Shown here: positions 7,815-16,290 of the stretch, one piece after another
Position numbering within the stretch: the stretch's first letter is position 1
Layout: the number at the start of each line of letters is the position of its first letter
From: an uncultured Erysipelotrichaceae bacterium
GTDB lineage: Bacteria; Bacillota_I; Bacilli_A; Erysipelotrichales; Erysipelotrichaceae
NCBI GenBank assembly: GCA_944325685.1
Contig: CALVBC010000029.1
Coordinates: forward strand, 1-64,000
Reading direction: 5' to 3'
Length of the DNA: 64,000 nt
The notes under the pieces: generated by a model
What the model was told of the DNA's origin: nothing
Database searches by the model: none
Seen by the model: the letters and a program-made list of their open reading frames with translations, nothing else
Made by a program: the position numbers and the translations under genes

Positions 7815-9038
7815 ATGATAGCACCAGAGATCCGCCGATATATCGGTTTACTAGAAAACGACCATATCGCTTTTGATGAAGAAAGTATTAAACTTATCGA
7901 TAAGATATATCAAAAGCTCGATGTCATCGAAAGATATGACGATGATGAAACACGCATATTGTGGGTAAAAGTCGATCGCGGTTCGTTTGATGAATATCTA
8001 GAACTTTATGATAAGAAAGATGATGAAGATATCGATGATATCAAAAATCTATGGGAATGTTATTTCCCTACTGCGACCATTTGGTTAAAACTCATCACCA
8101 AGATCGTCTATGGTAAAGATAGATATATCTTTTTGGATGACAAAATGATCCTAAGACCCAAAGACGATAAAATGTATTACTATGACTATGATTGTCATGA
8201 ATTCTTTGCGTGGCTTTTAGATGCTGTAAATGAACAAGTCGAAAGCGTCAAAAACAACACTTACAATAGCGATGTAAAAGAGAATCTCCCTTACTATCTA
8301 AGAAGAGGTGTTATCAAACGCGCTGATCTATATAAAGCGCTGCCGAAGTATAAGGAAGGATTTCTTAGAGACTTGAGTGAAGATGACATAAGCACTTTCT
8401 TAAAGCTCATCGATGAACAAGCGGATAAACCGATCGGAAGATATGTCAAAGAGCTCAGTGCCAATACATATTATGACTACGCCATCAAAGCGATCGAAAG
8501 TTTTGATGATACGCGGATAAAAGGTGATGCAAAGCTTGAAAAACGCAAGGACTTTTATGATCACTTTTATAGAAGCACATTGCGCGATATCGACCAAGAT
8601 TCGCCAGAAGCCTTCGATAAATGGTATGAAGAAACTAAGCAATTTATCGATCATAATCTTGAGATCGTCTTGGGCAGCAGTAGGACCCGTATCGATCTAT
8701 ATGTTAATAAGGATGAAGAAGGATATTACTTTTACATCAGTCATCGTTCATGGGCGAATGCTAGCGATATATTGAAGATCTATAATGCCTTTAGAAAAGA
8801 GGATATCGCGATATATCTGTATGGTAAAGAGGTAATGGTCGATCGCCTATTAGAAAAAGATATGGTCGGTATTGCCCCAAAGGGCGTGTTCCCATTTTAT
8901 TGTTGGTACAAGTATGAAGATCGATATATCATGGATTATTTTAATTTGCCTGATGAGGATGATGAAGTAGATAAGTTGTTGCCGTATATATTTTGGTTAG
9001 ATGAAATACAATTGAAGTTACGTTCTGATGAAATGTAA
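7815..9038 (+). CDS. Large acidic protein of unknown function
   Basis: 407 residues with GGAAGG 7 bases before the ATG. It has no signal peptide or membrane segment and is very rich in Asp, Tyr, Lys and Ile. Two blocks recur in the HTH protein at 43078-43926: LPYYLRRGVIKRADLYKA (about 155-175) against LPYTRRYGVIKGEDLNKI, and a C-terminal block GIAPKGVFPFYCWYKYED...LPDEDDEVDKLLPYIFWLDEI against GIVPFDILPIYRTLLFKD...ADKIIPYIDWIDI. The two proteins therefore share a domain of unknown function. Expression may be controlled by the palindrome at 7734. Confidence 0.7.
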   Translation: MIAPEIRRYIGLLENDHIAFDEESIKLIDKIYQKLDVIERYDDDETRILWVKVDRGSFDEYLELYDKKDDEDIDDIKNLWECYFPTATIWLKLITKIVYGKDRYIFLDDKMILRPKDDKMYYYDYDCHEFFAWLLDAVNEQVESVKNNTYNSDVKENLPYYLRRGVIKRADLYKALPKYKEGFLRDLSEDDISTFLKLIDEQADKPIGRYVKELSANTYYDYAIKAIESFDDTRIKGDAKLEKRKDFYDHFYRSTLRDIDQDSPEAFDKWYEETKQFIDHNLEIVLGSSRTRIDLYVNKDEEGYYFYISHRSWANASDILKIYNAFRKEDIAIYLYGKEVMVDRLLEKDMVGIAPKGVFPFYCWYKYEDRYIMDYFNLPDEDDEVDKLLPYIFWLDEIQLKLRSDEM

Positions 9039-9156
9039 TGGTCATCAAGGTGATGATCTATCATCTATGACACTCACCATGTTCCCTTAGGGGAGCTTTT
9101 GTGTATTTAAAGACATATCATATATAACAAAAATGCTTTCAATTCAATGAAAATAT

Positions 9157-9185
9157 TTGACAAACATTGATTATTTTATTACATT
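9157..9185 (+). promoter_or_regulatory. Sigma-A type promoter of liv operon
   Basis: TTGACA (9157-9162) and TACATT (9180-9185) are separated by 17 bases and lie 29 bases before the livK-type start codon. The surrounding 60 bases are very A+T rich. Confidence 0.65.
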
Positions 9186-9213
9186 TTACTTATTAATATC
9201 GGGGGAATAGTAA

Positions 9214-10371
9214 ATGAAAATGTTAAAGCGTTTATTGACTGTAATAGTCGTAGTCGCTATGGCCTTTACCGTTATCGGCTGTAGTGCAGGTGGAAATGAT
9301 AGCACTTCCACTAATAGTGAATATGTGATCGGTTTTTCTGGTCCTTTGACTGGTGATGCAGCTGTTTATGGAACAGCGGTCAATAATTCAGCCCAGATGG
9401 CTGTCGATGAGATCAATGCAAATGGTGGTCTAAATGGCATCAGATTCAAACTCATCGCCACTGATGACGCCCATGATGCGACAAGGGTCGCGACTAACTA
9501 CGCTTCGATGATGGAAGACGGTATGCAGGTATCATTAGGCACCGTTACAACAGCACCGGGTTTAGAATTTTCCAATCTATCAAGAGAAGACAATGTCTTT
9601 TTCCTAACGCCATCAGCTTCAGCCGATGAGATCCCACAATATGAAAATGGTTTCCAAATGTGCTTTGCGGATGGTAACCAAGGCAAGGTAGCTGCTGAAT
9701 ACGTCAATACGACTGGCTATGATACGATCGGTATCTTCTATAAGTCTGATGACCCATATTCAGTCGGTATCTATGAACAATTCAAAGAAAACCTATCAAG
9801 TGATATCGAAACGGTTGAGGCATTGTTCAATGACACTAATAGCTCAGATTTTTCAACGCAGATCAGCACATTGCAGGATTGTTCCTTTATCTTTATGCCG
9901 ATCTACTATACGCCAGCTTCTGTCTTTATGATGCAAGCTAAGGATATCTTAGCGCCAGATACGATCTATTATGGCTGTGATGGCTTTGATGGTCTAGCTG
10001 GTCAGATGGATCTTACATCGATCCCTCAAGAAGTGACGATGTTATCACACTTTGACTCCAATGCGACAAGTGGTCCAGCCTATGAATATATCCAAAAGTA
10101 CACAGAGAAGTATGGCTCCGACACTTTGAACATGTTTGGCGCATCAGCATATGATTGTGTCTATGCGATCTATGGCGCCATGGAAAAAGCGATAAGTGAA
10201 GGTATCGAGATCCCTGTTGATATCTCAGCTAGTGACTTGTGTGAGATATTAAAAGATCAATTCTATGGTGATTATGTCTTTTCTGGTATCACTGGTGATA
10301 AGATCACTTGGGATGAAAACGGCTTTGTCAATAAAGCCGCTGTCAAGTACGTTTTAAAAGAAGCGGATTGA
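9214..10371 (+). CDS. livK: Branched-chain amino acid ABC transporter, substrate-binding lipoprotein
   Basis: 385 residues. The signal peptide ends in the lipobox VIGC (about residue 23), so the protein is tethered outside the cell. The mature part starts YVIGFSGPLTGDAAVYGTA, the classic first strand of Leu/Ile/Val-binding proteins (type I periplasmic fold), with NSAQMAVDEINANGG next and a two-lobe length. It hands an amino acid to the LivHM channel encoded downstream; the ligand could be branched-chain or another hydrophobic amino acid or a urea-like molecule. First gene of a five-gene operon; the next start is 2 bases after its stop. A GGGGG ribosome site lies 9 bases upstream. Confidence 0.92.
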   Translation: MKMLKRLLTVIVVVAMAFTVIGCSAGGNDSTSTNSEYVIGFSGPLTGDAAVYGTAVNNSAQMAVDEINANGGLNGIRFKLIATDDAHDATRVATNYASMMEDGMQVSLGTVTTAPGLEFSNLSREDNVFFLTPSASADEIPQYENGFQMCFADGNQGKVAAEYVNTTGYDTIGIFYKSDDPYSVGIYEQFKENLSSDIETVEALFNDTNSSDFSTQISTLQDCSFIFMPIYYTPASVFMMQAKDILAPDTIYYGCDGFDGLAGQMDLTSIPQEVTMLSHFDSNATSGPAYEYIQKYTEKYGSDTLNMFGASAYDCVYAIYGAMEKAISEGIEIPVDISASDLCEILKDQFYGDYVFSGITGDKITWDENGFVNKAAVKYVLKEAD

Positions 10372-10372
10372 T

Positions 10373-11242
10373 ATGTTTTTCGAGACGCTTATCAACGGAC
10401 TTAGTTCCGGTGGCACATATGCGATGATCGCTCTTGGCTATACGATGGTCTATGGTATAGCCAAGATGCTCAACTTCGCTCATGGTGATATCATCATGGT
10501 CAGTGCTTATGTGCTCTTTGTGATGATTTCCTTAACAGGACAGCCTTTGATCGCTTTGATAATATCGATCATCTTTTCGATGATCTTAGGGGTAGTGATC
10601 GAAAAGCTAGCGTACAAGCCGCTTAGAGGTTCATCGCCTTTAGCGGTTTTGATCAGTGCCATCGGTATGAGTTATCTTTTACAAAGTCTTGTCCAGATGA
10701 TCTTTGGTACAGCGCCTAAGATGGTCGTGATCGGTGATCTTGGTAGTATCACGATGTTCGGTGTAAGGATACCGGTATATATCCTTTTGACCTTGGTCTG
10801 TACTTTTCTCATCATGGTCTTACTAAGTATCTATATCAAATATTCCAAGGTCGGTAGAGCGATGATCGCTGTATCGGATAATCGCGATGCAGCGATGTTG
10901 ATGGGGATCGATGTCAATAAGATCATCGCTTTGACCTTTGCGATCGGTTCAGCCCTTGCGGCTGTGGCTGGCTTTTTCATGATGATCAAATCACCGAGTT
11001 TGACTAATACCTTAGGGGCAATGCCAGGCATCAAGGCTTTTACCGCAGCGGTCATCGGTGGTATAGGTTCGATACCAGGAGCGATGGTCGGTGGGATCTT
11101 GCTTGGGGTCATCGAAGCCTTCTCCTTTAGGATGCCGATGATCGCGCCATATACGGATGCGATCGAATTTCTGATCCTCATTATCATCCTACTAGTCAAA
11201 CCTAGTGGTTTATTAGGTAAAATGAAGAGGGAAAAAGTATGA
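10373..11242 (+). CDS. livH: ABC transporter permease LivH
   Basis: 289 residues, about eight membrane segments. It begins FFETLINGLSSGGTYAMIAL and includes the LivH signature GYTMVYGIAKMLNFAHGD (about 23-40). The cytoplasmic loop IKYSKVGRAMIAVSDNRDAA (about 160-180) is the coupling helix region that touches the ATPases, and GGIGSIPGAMVGG is near the end. It forms the inner-membrane channel with LivM. Its stop overlaps the livM start by 4 bases (ATGA). Confidence 0.93.
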   Translation: MFFETLINGLSSGGTYAMIALGYTMVYGIAKMLNFAHGDIIMVSAYVLFVMISLTGQPLIALIISIIFSMILGVVIEKLAYKPLRGSSPLAVLISAIGMSYLLQSLVQMIFGTAPKMVVIGDLGSITMFGVRIPVYILLTLVCTFLIMVLLSIYIKYSKVGRAMIAVSDNRDAAMLMGIDVNKIIALTFAIGSALAAVAGFFMMIKSPSLTNTLGAMPGIKAFTAAVIGGIGSIPGAMVGGILLGVIEAFSFRMPMIAPYTDAIEFLILIIILLVKPSGLLGKMKREKV

Positions 11243-12357
11243 TGAAGAATATCAAGTGGAAACATTATGTCAACTATATCATCGTTGGGATAGCGACTAT
11301 CATCTTCACCATCTTATCCTTGACCAGTAGTCTTAGCTCTTCATCTCTATATGCCCTAGAGAAGATCGCGATCGCGATCATCTTGACGGTATCACTATCT
11401 TTAGTCGTTGGCTTTTTAGGCGAATTATCTCTTGGCCATGCTGGATTTATGTGTATCGGGGCATATTTAGGTGGTAAAGCAGCGGTATTATTAGAACCTG
11501 TCTTTGGCAATACCATAATGACATTATTGATCGCCCTCATCATCGGGGCACTTATCGCTGCCTTGTTTGGTTTTGTTATTGGTCTACCAGCCTTGCGTTT
11601 AAAAGGTGACTACCTAGCGATCGTCACCCTAGCCTTTGGTGAGATCACCCGCTCTTTATTCATGAATTCTGATCCCGAATTATTCGGTGGGACACTAGGT
11701 CTTGAGACCCCACGCTTTGATCGCAACTATCTATTTATCATCGCTTTTATCATCTTATTCATATGTTTGATCATCATCCAAAATATCATCAGATCAAAAC
11801 ATGGCCGAGCGATAACTGCCATCAGAGACAATGAGATAGCAGCACGATCGATCGGTATCAATGTGACCAAATACAAATTGATGGTCTTTATCATCGCTGC
11901 TTTCTTCGCTGGCATGGCTGGTGTCTTGTACAGTTTTAGTAATTACACCATCCAAAGTTCGACTTTTGACTATAACTATTCGATCGAGATCTTGGTGATG
12001 GTCGTATTAGGTGGTATGGGAAATATCACCGGTTCGATCTTATCGGCTACCTTTTTGACGATCTTGGATATCAGGCTTCAAACCATCTTGACTGGTGATA
12101 TGGCAGTACTACAAGACGTCTTTAGATCGCTGATCCTCATCGTCTTCATCATCTACAATAACGCTGAACGTTTAAGACCGTTTAGAGAAAAATACAATCT
12201 AAAAAGCGTATGGCAAAGGATCACGATGAAAAAGAAGGATCCTAATAAAGACCAGGATGATGAACATAAGTGGGATCGTGTACCGACTAAGATCAAAATG
12301 GATGAGATCTTGACTTTAAATGTCAATAGTCAAGAAAAGGAGGATAAAGATGACTGA
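11239..12357 (+). CDS. livM: ABC transporter permease LivM
   Basis: 372 residues with about nine membrane segments. LSLGHAGFMCIGAYLG (about 75-90) and RLKGDYLAIVTLAFGEI (about 122-138) are LivM signatures, as is the coupling loop HGRAITAIRDNEIAARSIGI. After GGMGNITGS the membrane part ends near residue 320. A charged cytoplasmic tail of about 50 residues, rich in Lys, Asp and Glu, follows; it is longer than usual for LivM. The tail overlaps the livG start by 8 bases. Confidence 0.93.
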   Translation: MMKNIKWKHYVNYIIVGIATIIFTILSLTSSLSSSSLYALEKIAIAIILTVSLSLVVGFLGELSLGHAGFMCIGAYLGGKAAVLLEPVFGNTIMTLLIALIIGALIAALFGFVIGLPALRLKGDYLAIVTLAFGEITRSLFMNSDPELFGGTLGLETPRFDRNYLFIIAFIILFICLIIIQNIIRSKHGRAITAIRDNEIAARSIGINVTKYKLMVFIIAAFFAGMAGVLYSFSNYTIQSSTFDYNYSIEILVMVVLGGMGNITGSILSATFLTILDIRLQTILTGDMAVLQDVFRSLILIVFIIYNNAERLRPFREKYNLKSVWQRITMKKKDPNKDQDDEHKWDRVPTKIKMDEILTLNVNSQEKEDKDD

Positions 12358-13117
12358 TACAGTATTAGATATCAAAGATCTAAGCATATCCTTTGGTGGT
12401 CTAAAGGCGATCGAGCACTTTGACCTTGAGATCAAAAAAGGCCAATTATATGGTCTAGTAGGACCAAATGGTGCTGGTAAGACGACAGTCTTCAATATCA
12501 TCACCGGTGTCTATAAAGCGACTAGTGGTCATTTTTACTTGGATGGTGAAGACCTCACCAATAAAAGTCAAGAGTATATATGCCACAAAGGTATCGCTAG
12601 GACCTTCCAAAATATCCGTCTTTTCAACAATATGACCGTCATCAGGAATGTCTTAGTCGGCTTACACAGCCAAAAGGAATACGCTTATAGCCTTTTTGAC
12701 AGTATCTTAAGGCTTCCTCGTTTTAAAAGGGAAGAGAAAGAGATGCGTGATAAAGCTAAGGAGTTATTAGCAATGGTCGACTTATTAGATGTCAGAAATG
12801 ATATATCCTCTAATCTTCCATATGGCAAACAAAGAAAGCTTGAGATCGCTAGGGCTTTAGCGACTGAGCCTAAACTACTGTGCCTTGATGAGCCAGCAGC
12901 TGGGATGAATCCTCAAGAAACTAAGGAGCTCATGGATATCATCTTTAAGATCCGAGATCTTGGCATCACGATCTTACTGATCGAGCACGACATGAAATTC
13001 GTATCCGGCTTATGTGATGAAGTCACCGTACTAGACTTTGGTCATATCTTAGCTAGTGGTAAGACTAAAGAGGTATTAAATGATCCTGAAGTCGTCAGGG
13101 CTTATATCGGAGGTTAA
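12350..13117 (+). CDS. livG: ABC transporter ATP-binding protein LivG
   Basis: 255 residues from the ATG at 12350, preceded by AAGGAGG; an in-frame ATG 30 bases earlier lies inside livM and lacks a site. Walker A is GPNGAGKTT (about 38-46), Q-loop ARTFQNIRLFNNMTV, Walker B LLCLDEPAAGMNP and switch His in LLIEHDM. The signature (LSGGQ) position reads LPYGKQRKLEIARALA, the variant typical of LivG. It hydrolyses ATP with LivF to drive uptake. Its stop is followed by livF after one base. Confidence 0.94.
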   Translation: MTDTVLDIKDLSISFGGLKAIEHFDLEIKKGQLYGLVGPNGAGKTTVFNIITGVYKATSGHFYLDGEDLTNKSQEYICHKGIARTFQNIRLFNNMTVIRNVLVGLHSQKEYAYSLFDSILRLPRFKREEKEMRDKAKELLAMVDLLDVRNDISSNLPYGKQRKLEIARALATEPKLLCLDEPAAGMNPQETKELMDIIFKIRDLGITILLIEHDMKFVSGLCDEVTVLDFGHILASGKTKEVLNDPEVVRAYIGG

Positions 13118-13118
13118 G

Positions 13119-13826
13119 ATGGCATTACTAGAAGTTAATGATCTTAAAGTCGCATATGGTGTCATAAATGCCTTAAAGGGCATCAGTTTTAAAGTGGAAA
13201 AAGGGGAGATCGTGACCCTTATCGGTGCCAATGGTGCAGGTAAGACGACGACCATGCAAAGCATCATCGGCTTGATCAAAAAAAGCGGTAGTATCATCTT
13301 TGATGGTCAAGATATATCCAAGATGATGTGCCATGATATCGTCAATAAAGGGATGGTCTTAGTGCCAGAGGGAAGGAAGATCTTTTCAGAATTGACTGTC
13401 TATGAAAACCTCCTTATGGGCGCATATAAACAAAAGGATAAAAATATCTTCAAAGAAGATATCGAAAAGGTCTATAAACGCTTTCCGAGATTGAAAGAAA
13501 GACAAAAACAGGTCGCTGGCACCCTTTCCGGTGGTGAACAACAAATGCTAGCGATCGGAAGGGCGCTTATGAGCCATCCGACGCTGATGATGCTCGATGA
13601 GCCATCGATGGGATTATCACCAAAACTTGTATCCGAAGTATTTGATATCATCAAAGGGATCAATGATGATGGCGTGACGATCTTACTCGTTGAACAAAAT
13701 GCCACCAGGTCTTTGGCGATATCTGACCGCGCTTATGTCTTAGAACTTGGCAGTATCGTCCTTGAAGGAAGTGGCAAAGAACTACTAGAAAGCGATATGG
13801 TCAAAAAAGCATATCTTGGTTATTGA
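13119..13826 (+). CDS. livF: ABC transporter ATP-binding protein LivF
   Basis: 235 residues from the ATG at 13119 (GGAGG 4-8 bases before); an upstream in-frame ATG at 13080 falls within livG and is not supported. Walker A GANGAGKTTTMQSI, signature LSGGEQQMLAIGRAL, Walker B LMMLDEPSMGLSP, switch His replaced by Gln in LLVEQNA, all as in LivF. It is the last gene of the liv operon. The next gene converges only one base away, with no terminator hairpin visible between them, so read-through or antisense transcription is likely. Confidence 0.94.
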   Translation: MALLEVNDLKVAYGVINALKGISFKVEKGEIVTLIGANGAGKTTTMQSIIGLIKKSGSIIFDGQDISKMMCHDIVNKGMVLVPEGRKIFSELTVYENLLMGAYKQKDKNIFKEDIEKVYKRFPRLKERQKQVAGTLSGGEQQMLAIGRALMSHPTLMMLDEPSMGLSPKLVSEVFDIIKGINDDGVTILLVEQNATRSLAISDRAYVLELGSIVLEGSGKELLESDMVKKAYLGY

Positions 13827-13827
13827 T

Positions 13828-14226
13828 CTAGATCATGATAGTCAATATGATGCCAAATACGATGATCGATATAGCTAGAAAGATAACGATAGCTCTTGGA
13901 TATTCAGGCCTTCCAGCTTTCGGCTTATAGTATCTTTTCCATATTAGAACACGATCACTAAAGCGATCATTATCGAGGGATATCAATAGTAGTAATATCC
14001 CACCAGCGATACTGATACTAAAAGCCAGCATATGAAGACTTTCTAATATCACCGCGATAAAACCATATATGACAAAGAAAAGAGATATCAAGATGATCAG
14101 GATGACATTACGGTCATGATCGATCTTTTGTAACTGATATCTTTTTTCATGTTCATCAGAGCAGAAATCTTTAGTTTCATCCTTTAAAGGGATATTGCAG
14201 TACTTACATCTTTTCATAGTGATCAT
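13828..14226 (-). CDS. Membrane protein with N-terminal zinc ribbon
   Basis: 132 residues. The N-terminus CKYCNIPLKDETKDFCSDEH (about 6-25) has C-x2-C...C-x3-H spacing like a DUF2116-type zinc ribbon. Three hydrophobic segments follow (about 40-60, 66-84, 110-131). The start at 14226 overlaps the upstream stop as ATGA, implying translational coupling; a second ATG at 14217 is possible. The function is unknown. It ends 1 base from the convergent livF gene. Confidence 0.65.
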   Translation of the reverse strand: MITMKRCKYCNIPLKDETKDFCSDEHEKRYQLQKIDHDRNVILIILISLFFVIYGFIAVILESLHMLAFSISIAGGILLLLISLDNDRFSDRVLIWKRYYKPKAGRPEYPRAIVIFLAISIIVFGIILTIMI

Positions 14227-14492
14227 AAATACATCTGATCATTGATGATATGATCGATCATGATCTTATACATCTTTGGTGTCATGATAACTAAAGTGAC
14301 TAAGGATATGATAATGGTAAATATCGATAGCTTTTCATCAAATGCCGCTTTTAAGATCAAACTTGAGAATATACCGTTCAATAAGGTCACGGCGGCAAGT
14401 CGATACCTATTGCCTTTGATCGTTTCCTTTTTAAACAACTTTAGCCAACTATAGTAAAAGGTTACTATCAAGATCGATATGAATATCTGCAT
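14223..14492 (-). CDS. Small three-helix membrane protein
   Basis: 89 residues, mostly hydrophobic: segments about 2-17, 33-50 and 55-72 are separated by basic loops. A GGGGTGA ribosome site precedes the ATG. It is coupled by a 4-base overlap to the zinc-ribbon membrane gene downstream. The pair has no recognised function. Confidence 0.6.
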   Translation of the reverse strand: MQIFISILIVTFYYSWLKLFKKETIKGNRYRLAAVTLLNGIFSSLILKAAFDEKLSIFTIIISLVTLVIMTPKMYKIMIDHIINDQMYL

Positions 14493-14674
14493 AAGATCAC
14501 CCCTTATTTATACTCTTATAATATCAAATAATCTTCAGATCATAAATGATATAGATGATAAGATGGTTATATCGGTCAAGTCTTTCATGCTTTAATCTAT
14601 TAGATATAAAGCTCTAATGTCCGATGCGATGTGAGCTTGCAATAGATGACCTTACATAGTATCATTTCACAGTT

Positions 14675-15445
14675 ATGAGGTATTATGTCGTTTCTGATGT
14701 CCATGGTTTCTATGATGAACTTATGATGTCTTTAGAGGCTAAAGGATTTTTTGATGATGAGAAAGATCGTAAGTTGATAGTCTGTGGTGATCTATTTGAT
14801 CGCGGTGATAAAGCTAAGGAACTACAGTCTTTTATCACAGATCTTTTAGAAAAGGATGAAGTTATCCTGATCAAAGGGAATCATGAAGATCTGATGCTAG
14901 ATCTTATCAAAGGCTGGGATAACTATAGCTATACACGATCACACCATCATTCAAACGGTACTGTCGATACCATCTACCAGCTTACCGATACAAAAAGGTT
15001 TGATCTACTAGTTGATCCTGATCTTGTGAAAAGAATATTAGTCGATACACCATATATCAAGGATATCATCCCTAAGATGTTAGATTTCTATGAGACCGAG
15101 CACTATATCTTTGTGCATGGCTATATACCGACGATCTTAGAAAAGGAAAATGGATGTACTATCCATCATTACGATCCCGATTGGCGAAATGCTACTAAGA
15201 AAGAATGGGATGAAGCTAGATGGACAAATGGTATCAAAGCAGCTAATGATAAGGTGATCGAAAAGGGTAAGACCATCGTCTGTGGGCATTGGCATGCATC
15301 ATTTGGTCATGCCTTATATGAAGGTAAAGGTCAAGAATTTGGTGAAGATGCCGACTTTAGTCCTTACTATGGTGAAGGTATCATCGCGATCGATGCCTGT
15401 ACAGCCTACTCTAAGAAGGTCAATTGTCTAGTGATCGAAGAGTAG
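14675..15445 (+). CDS. Calcineurin-like metallophosphoesterase
   Basis: 256 residues. The metal-binding motifs of serine/threonine phosphatase-like metallophosphoesterases are all present: DVHG (about 8-11), GDLFDRG (about 38-44), GNHED (about 68-72), VHGYIP near 147 and GHWHA near 207. The order and size match the diadenosine-tetraphosphatase/PrpE-like or protein phosphatase group acting in the cytosol. There is no clear Shine-Dalgarno site; a TATCAT hexamer ends 9 bases before the ATG, so a leaderless message is possible. Whether the substrate is a nucleotide or a phosphoprotein cannot be decided. Confidence 0.88.
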   Translation: MRYYVVSDVHGFYDELMMSLEAKGFFDDEKDRKLIVCGDLFDRGDKAKELQSFITDLLEKDEVILIKGNHEDLMLDLIKGWDNYSYTRSHHHSNGTVDTIYQLTDTKRFDLLVDPDLVKRILVDTPYIKDIIPKMLDFYETEHYIFVHGYIPTILEKENGCTIHHYDPDWRNATKKEWDEARWTNGIKAANDKVIEKGKTIVCGHWHASFGHALYEGKGQEFGEDADFSPYYGEGIIAIDACTAYSKKVNCLVIEE

Positions 15446-15476
15446 TAGAAAACAATTCGATAAATATCGATCGAGC

Positions 15477-15722
15477 TTGGTTATTAGTGGATATCGAAAT
15501 GATGGTACGGAGATCTTAGATCTTGAGAGTCAAAATATTAATCTTGTAAAGGGATTATACTCAAAGATTTCTAGTATCATCGGTAAATCTAAGTTACCAT
15601 TACCGATCGATATCACCATTTTACCGTTTAATGGTATGGTCACTTATAGCGGTTATATCAAAGAGATCGGCATTGATTTTGGCAATAGTCTTGCCCAAAT
15701 GGTCCTAGACCAAAAAAGATAA
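15477..15722 (+). CDS. Unrecognised short ORF, possibly a C-terminal fragment
   Basis: An 81-residue frame begins at a TTG without a ribosome site; the frame is open a further 45 bases upstream without an ATG. It has a plausible protein composition (VKGLYSKISSIIGKSKLPLP, then a Gly/Tyr strand region). It lies 31 bases after the metallophosphatase and ends just before a terminator. It is either a gene with an unusual start or the tail of a lost one. Confidence 0.3.
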   Translation: MVISGYRNDGTEILDLESQNINLVKGLYSKISSIIGKSKLPLPIDITILPFNGMVTYSGYIKEIGIDFGNSLAQMVLDQKR

Positions 15723-15756
15723 TCAGGTCAACAAGCTATTTGATCATTATCAGCCC

Positions 15757-15785
15757 AAAGCTCACGATAGGTTTTGAGCTTTTTA
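15757..15785 (+). terminator. Terminator hairpin
   Basis: AAAGCTCA (15757-15764) pairs with TTGAGCTTT (15774 onward), followed by a T-run. It closes the metallophosphatase unit. Confidence 0.65.
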
Positions 15786-15838
15786 AATAGAGTGCTTTTA
15801 GAAATATCTTTACCTTTTAAAAGTCAATATAGGCAGAT

Positions 15839-15988
15839 ATTAAAAAGGGAAGAGGTGACATAGATGACGAAGTAGTCATTAGTCCCATCAGTCGATCTTT
15901 TAGGGTAATGTGATGCATAGTCGATCGACATTTCTGTATTGAAACGCGTGATGATATATCCTGGTTTCTTAGATCTAAGGCTTTATGA
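15839..15988 (+). pseudogene. Decayed coding fragment with internal TGA
   Basis: One frame reads KKGRGDIDDEVVISPISRSF and then RVM, hits TGA at 15911, and goes on as CIVDRHFCIETRDDISWFLR to a TGA at 15986. The residue pattern is protein-like on both sides of the first stop. Other genes here end in TGA, so recoding as Trp is unlikely. No start or ribosome site is seen, and the source family was not recognised. Confidence 0.4.
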
Positions 15989-16226
15989 TCTTTTATACGA
16001 TGGTGGTTATGAATTGCCATATGATCGTTATGATAAGAGAAAAGAGATCGTGATCGAAGAATTGAAAAAAGGTCCAAAAACCACAAAGGAACTATTAGAA
16101 TGTAGTGGATATAAAAGTAGGAGTACACTCATTTCAAAGATAATCGAGCCACTTATAGACGACGGTATTATCGAAAGGGTGGGAAACTCAAGATCTCCAA
16201 GCTCCTATTTTCAAATAAAAAGATGA
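15939..16226 (+). CDS. Winged-helix domain protein or fragment
   Basis: An open frame of 95 residues from a TTG without a ribosome site. The stretch RKEIVIEELKKGPKTTKELL...GYKSRSTLISKIIEPLIDDGIIERV and SPSSYFQIKR is a convincing winged helix of the kind found at the C-terminus of AAA/AlbA-type or Fic-type proteins. The first 25 residues overlap another decayed frame, so this is probably the surviving C-terminal piece of a larger gene. It lies just upstream of the structured RNA segment. Confidence 0.4.
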   Translation: MKRVMIYPGFLDLRLYDLLYDGGYELPYDRYDKRKEIVIEELKKGPKTTKELLECSGYKSRSTLISKIIEPLIDDGIIERVGNSRSPSSYFQIKR

Positions 16227-16238
16227 TCATAGTATATC

Positions 16239-16257
16239 ATTAAACCAATGGTTTAAT
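16239..16257. repeat. Palindrome ATTAAACC-N3-GGTTTAAT, copy 2
   Basis: ATTAAACC (16239-16246), AAT, GGTTTAAT (16250-16257) is a perfect inverted repeat, 34 bases before the first hairpin of the candidate structured RNA and 13 bases after the stop of the winged-helix fragment. Confidence 0.55.
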
Positions 16258-16290
16258 ACGTTAATAATATATCAGTGATAATATCTAGCC

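Noticed and set aside
10831-11265. Long antisense frames over liv and other genes
   Set aside because: They are low-complexity shadows of GAT/ATC-rich genes (many Ser, Ile, Met, Arg) without ribosome sites. The same holds for most frames opposite the known genes.
15839-15988. TGA read as Trp (alternative genetic code)
   Set aside because: Many intact genes here end in TGA or use ATGA overlaps (livH/livM, sigI/rsgI, efp), and Trp is encoded by TGG.
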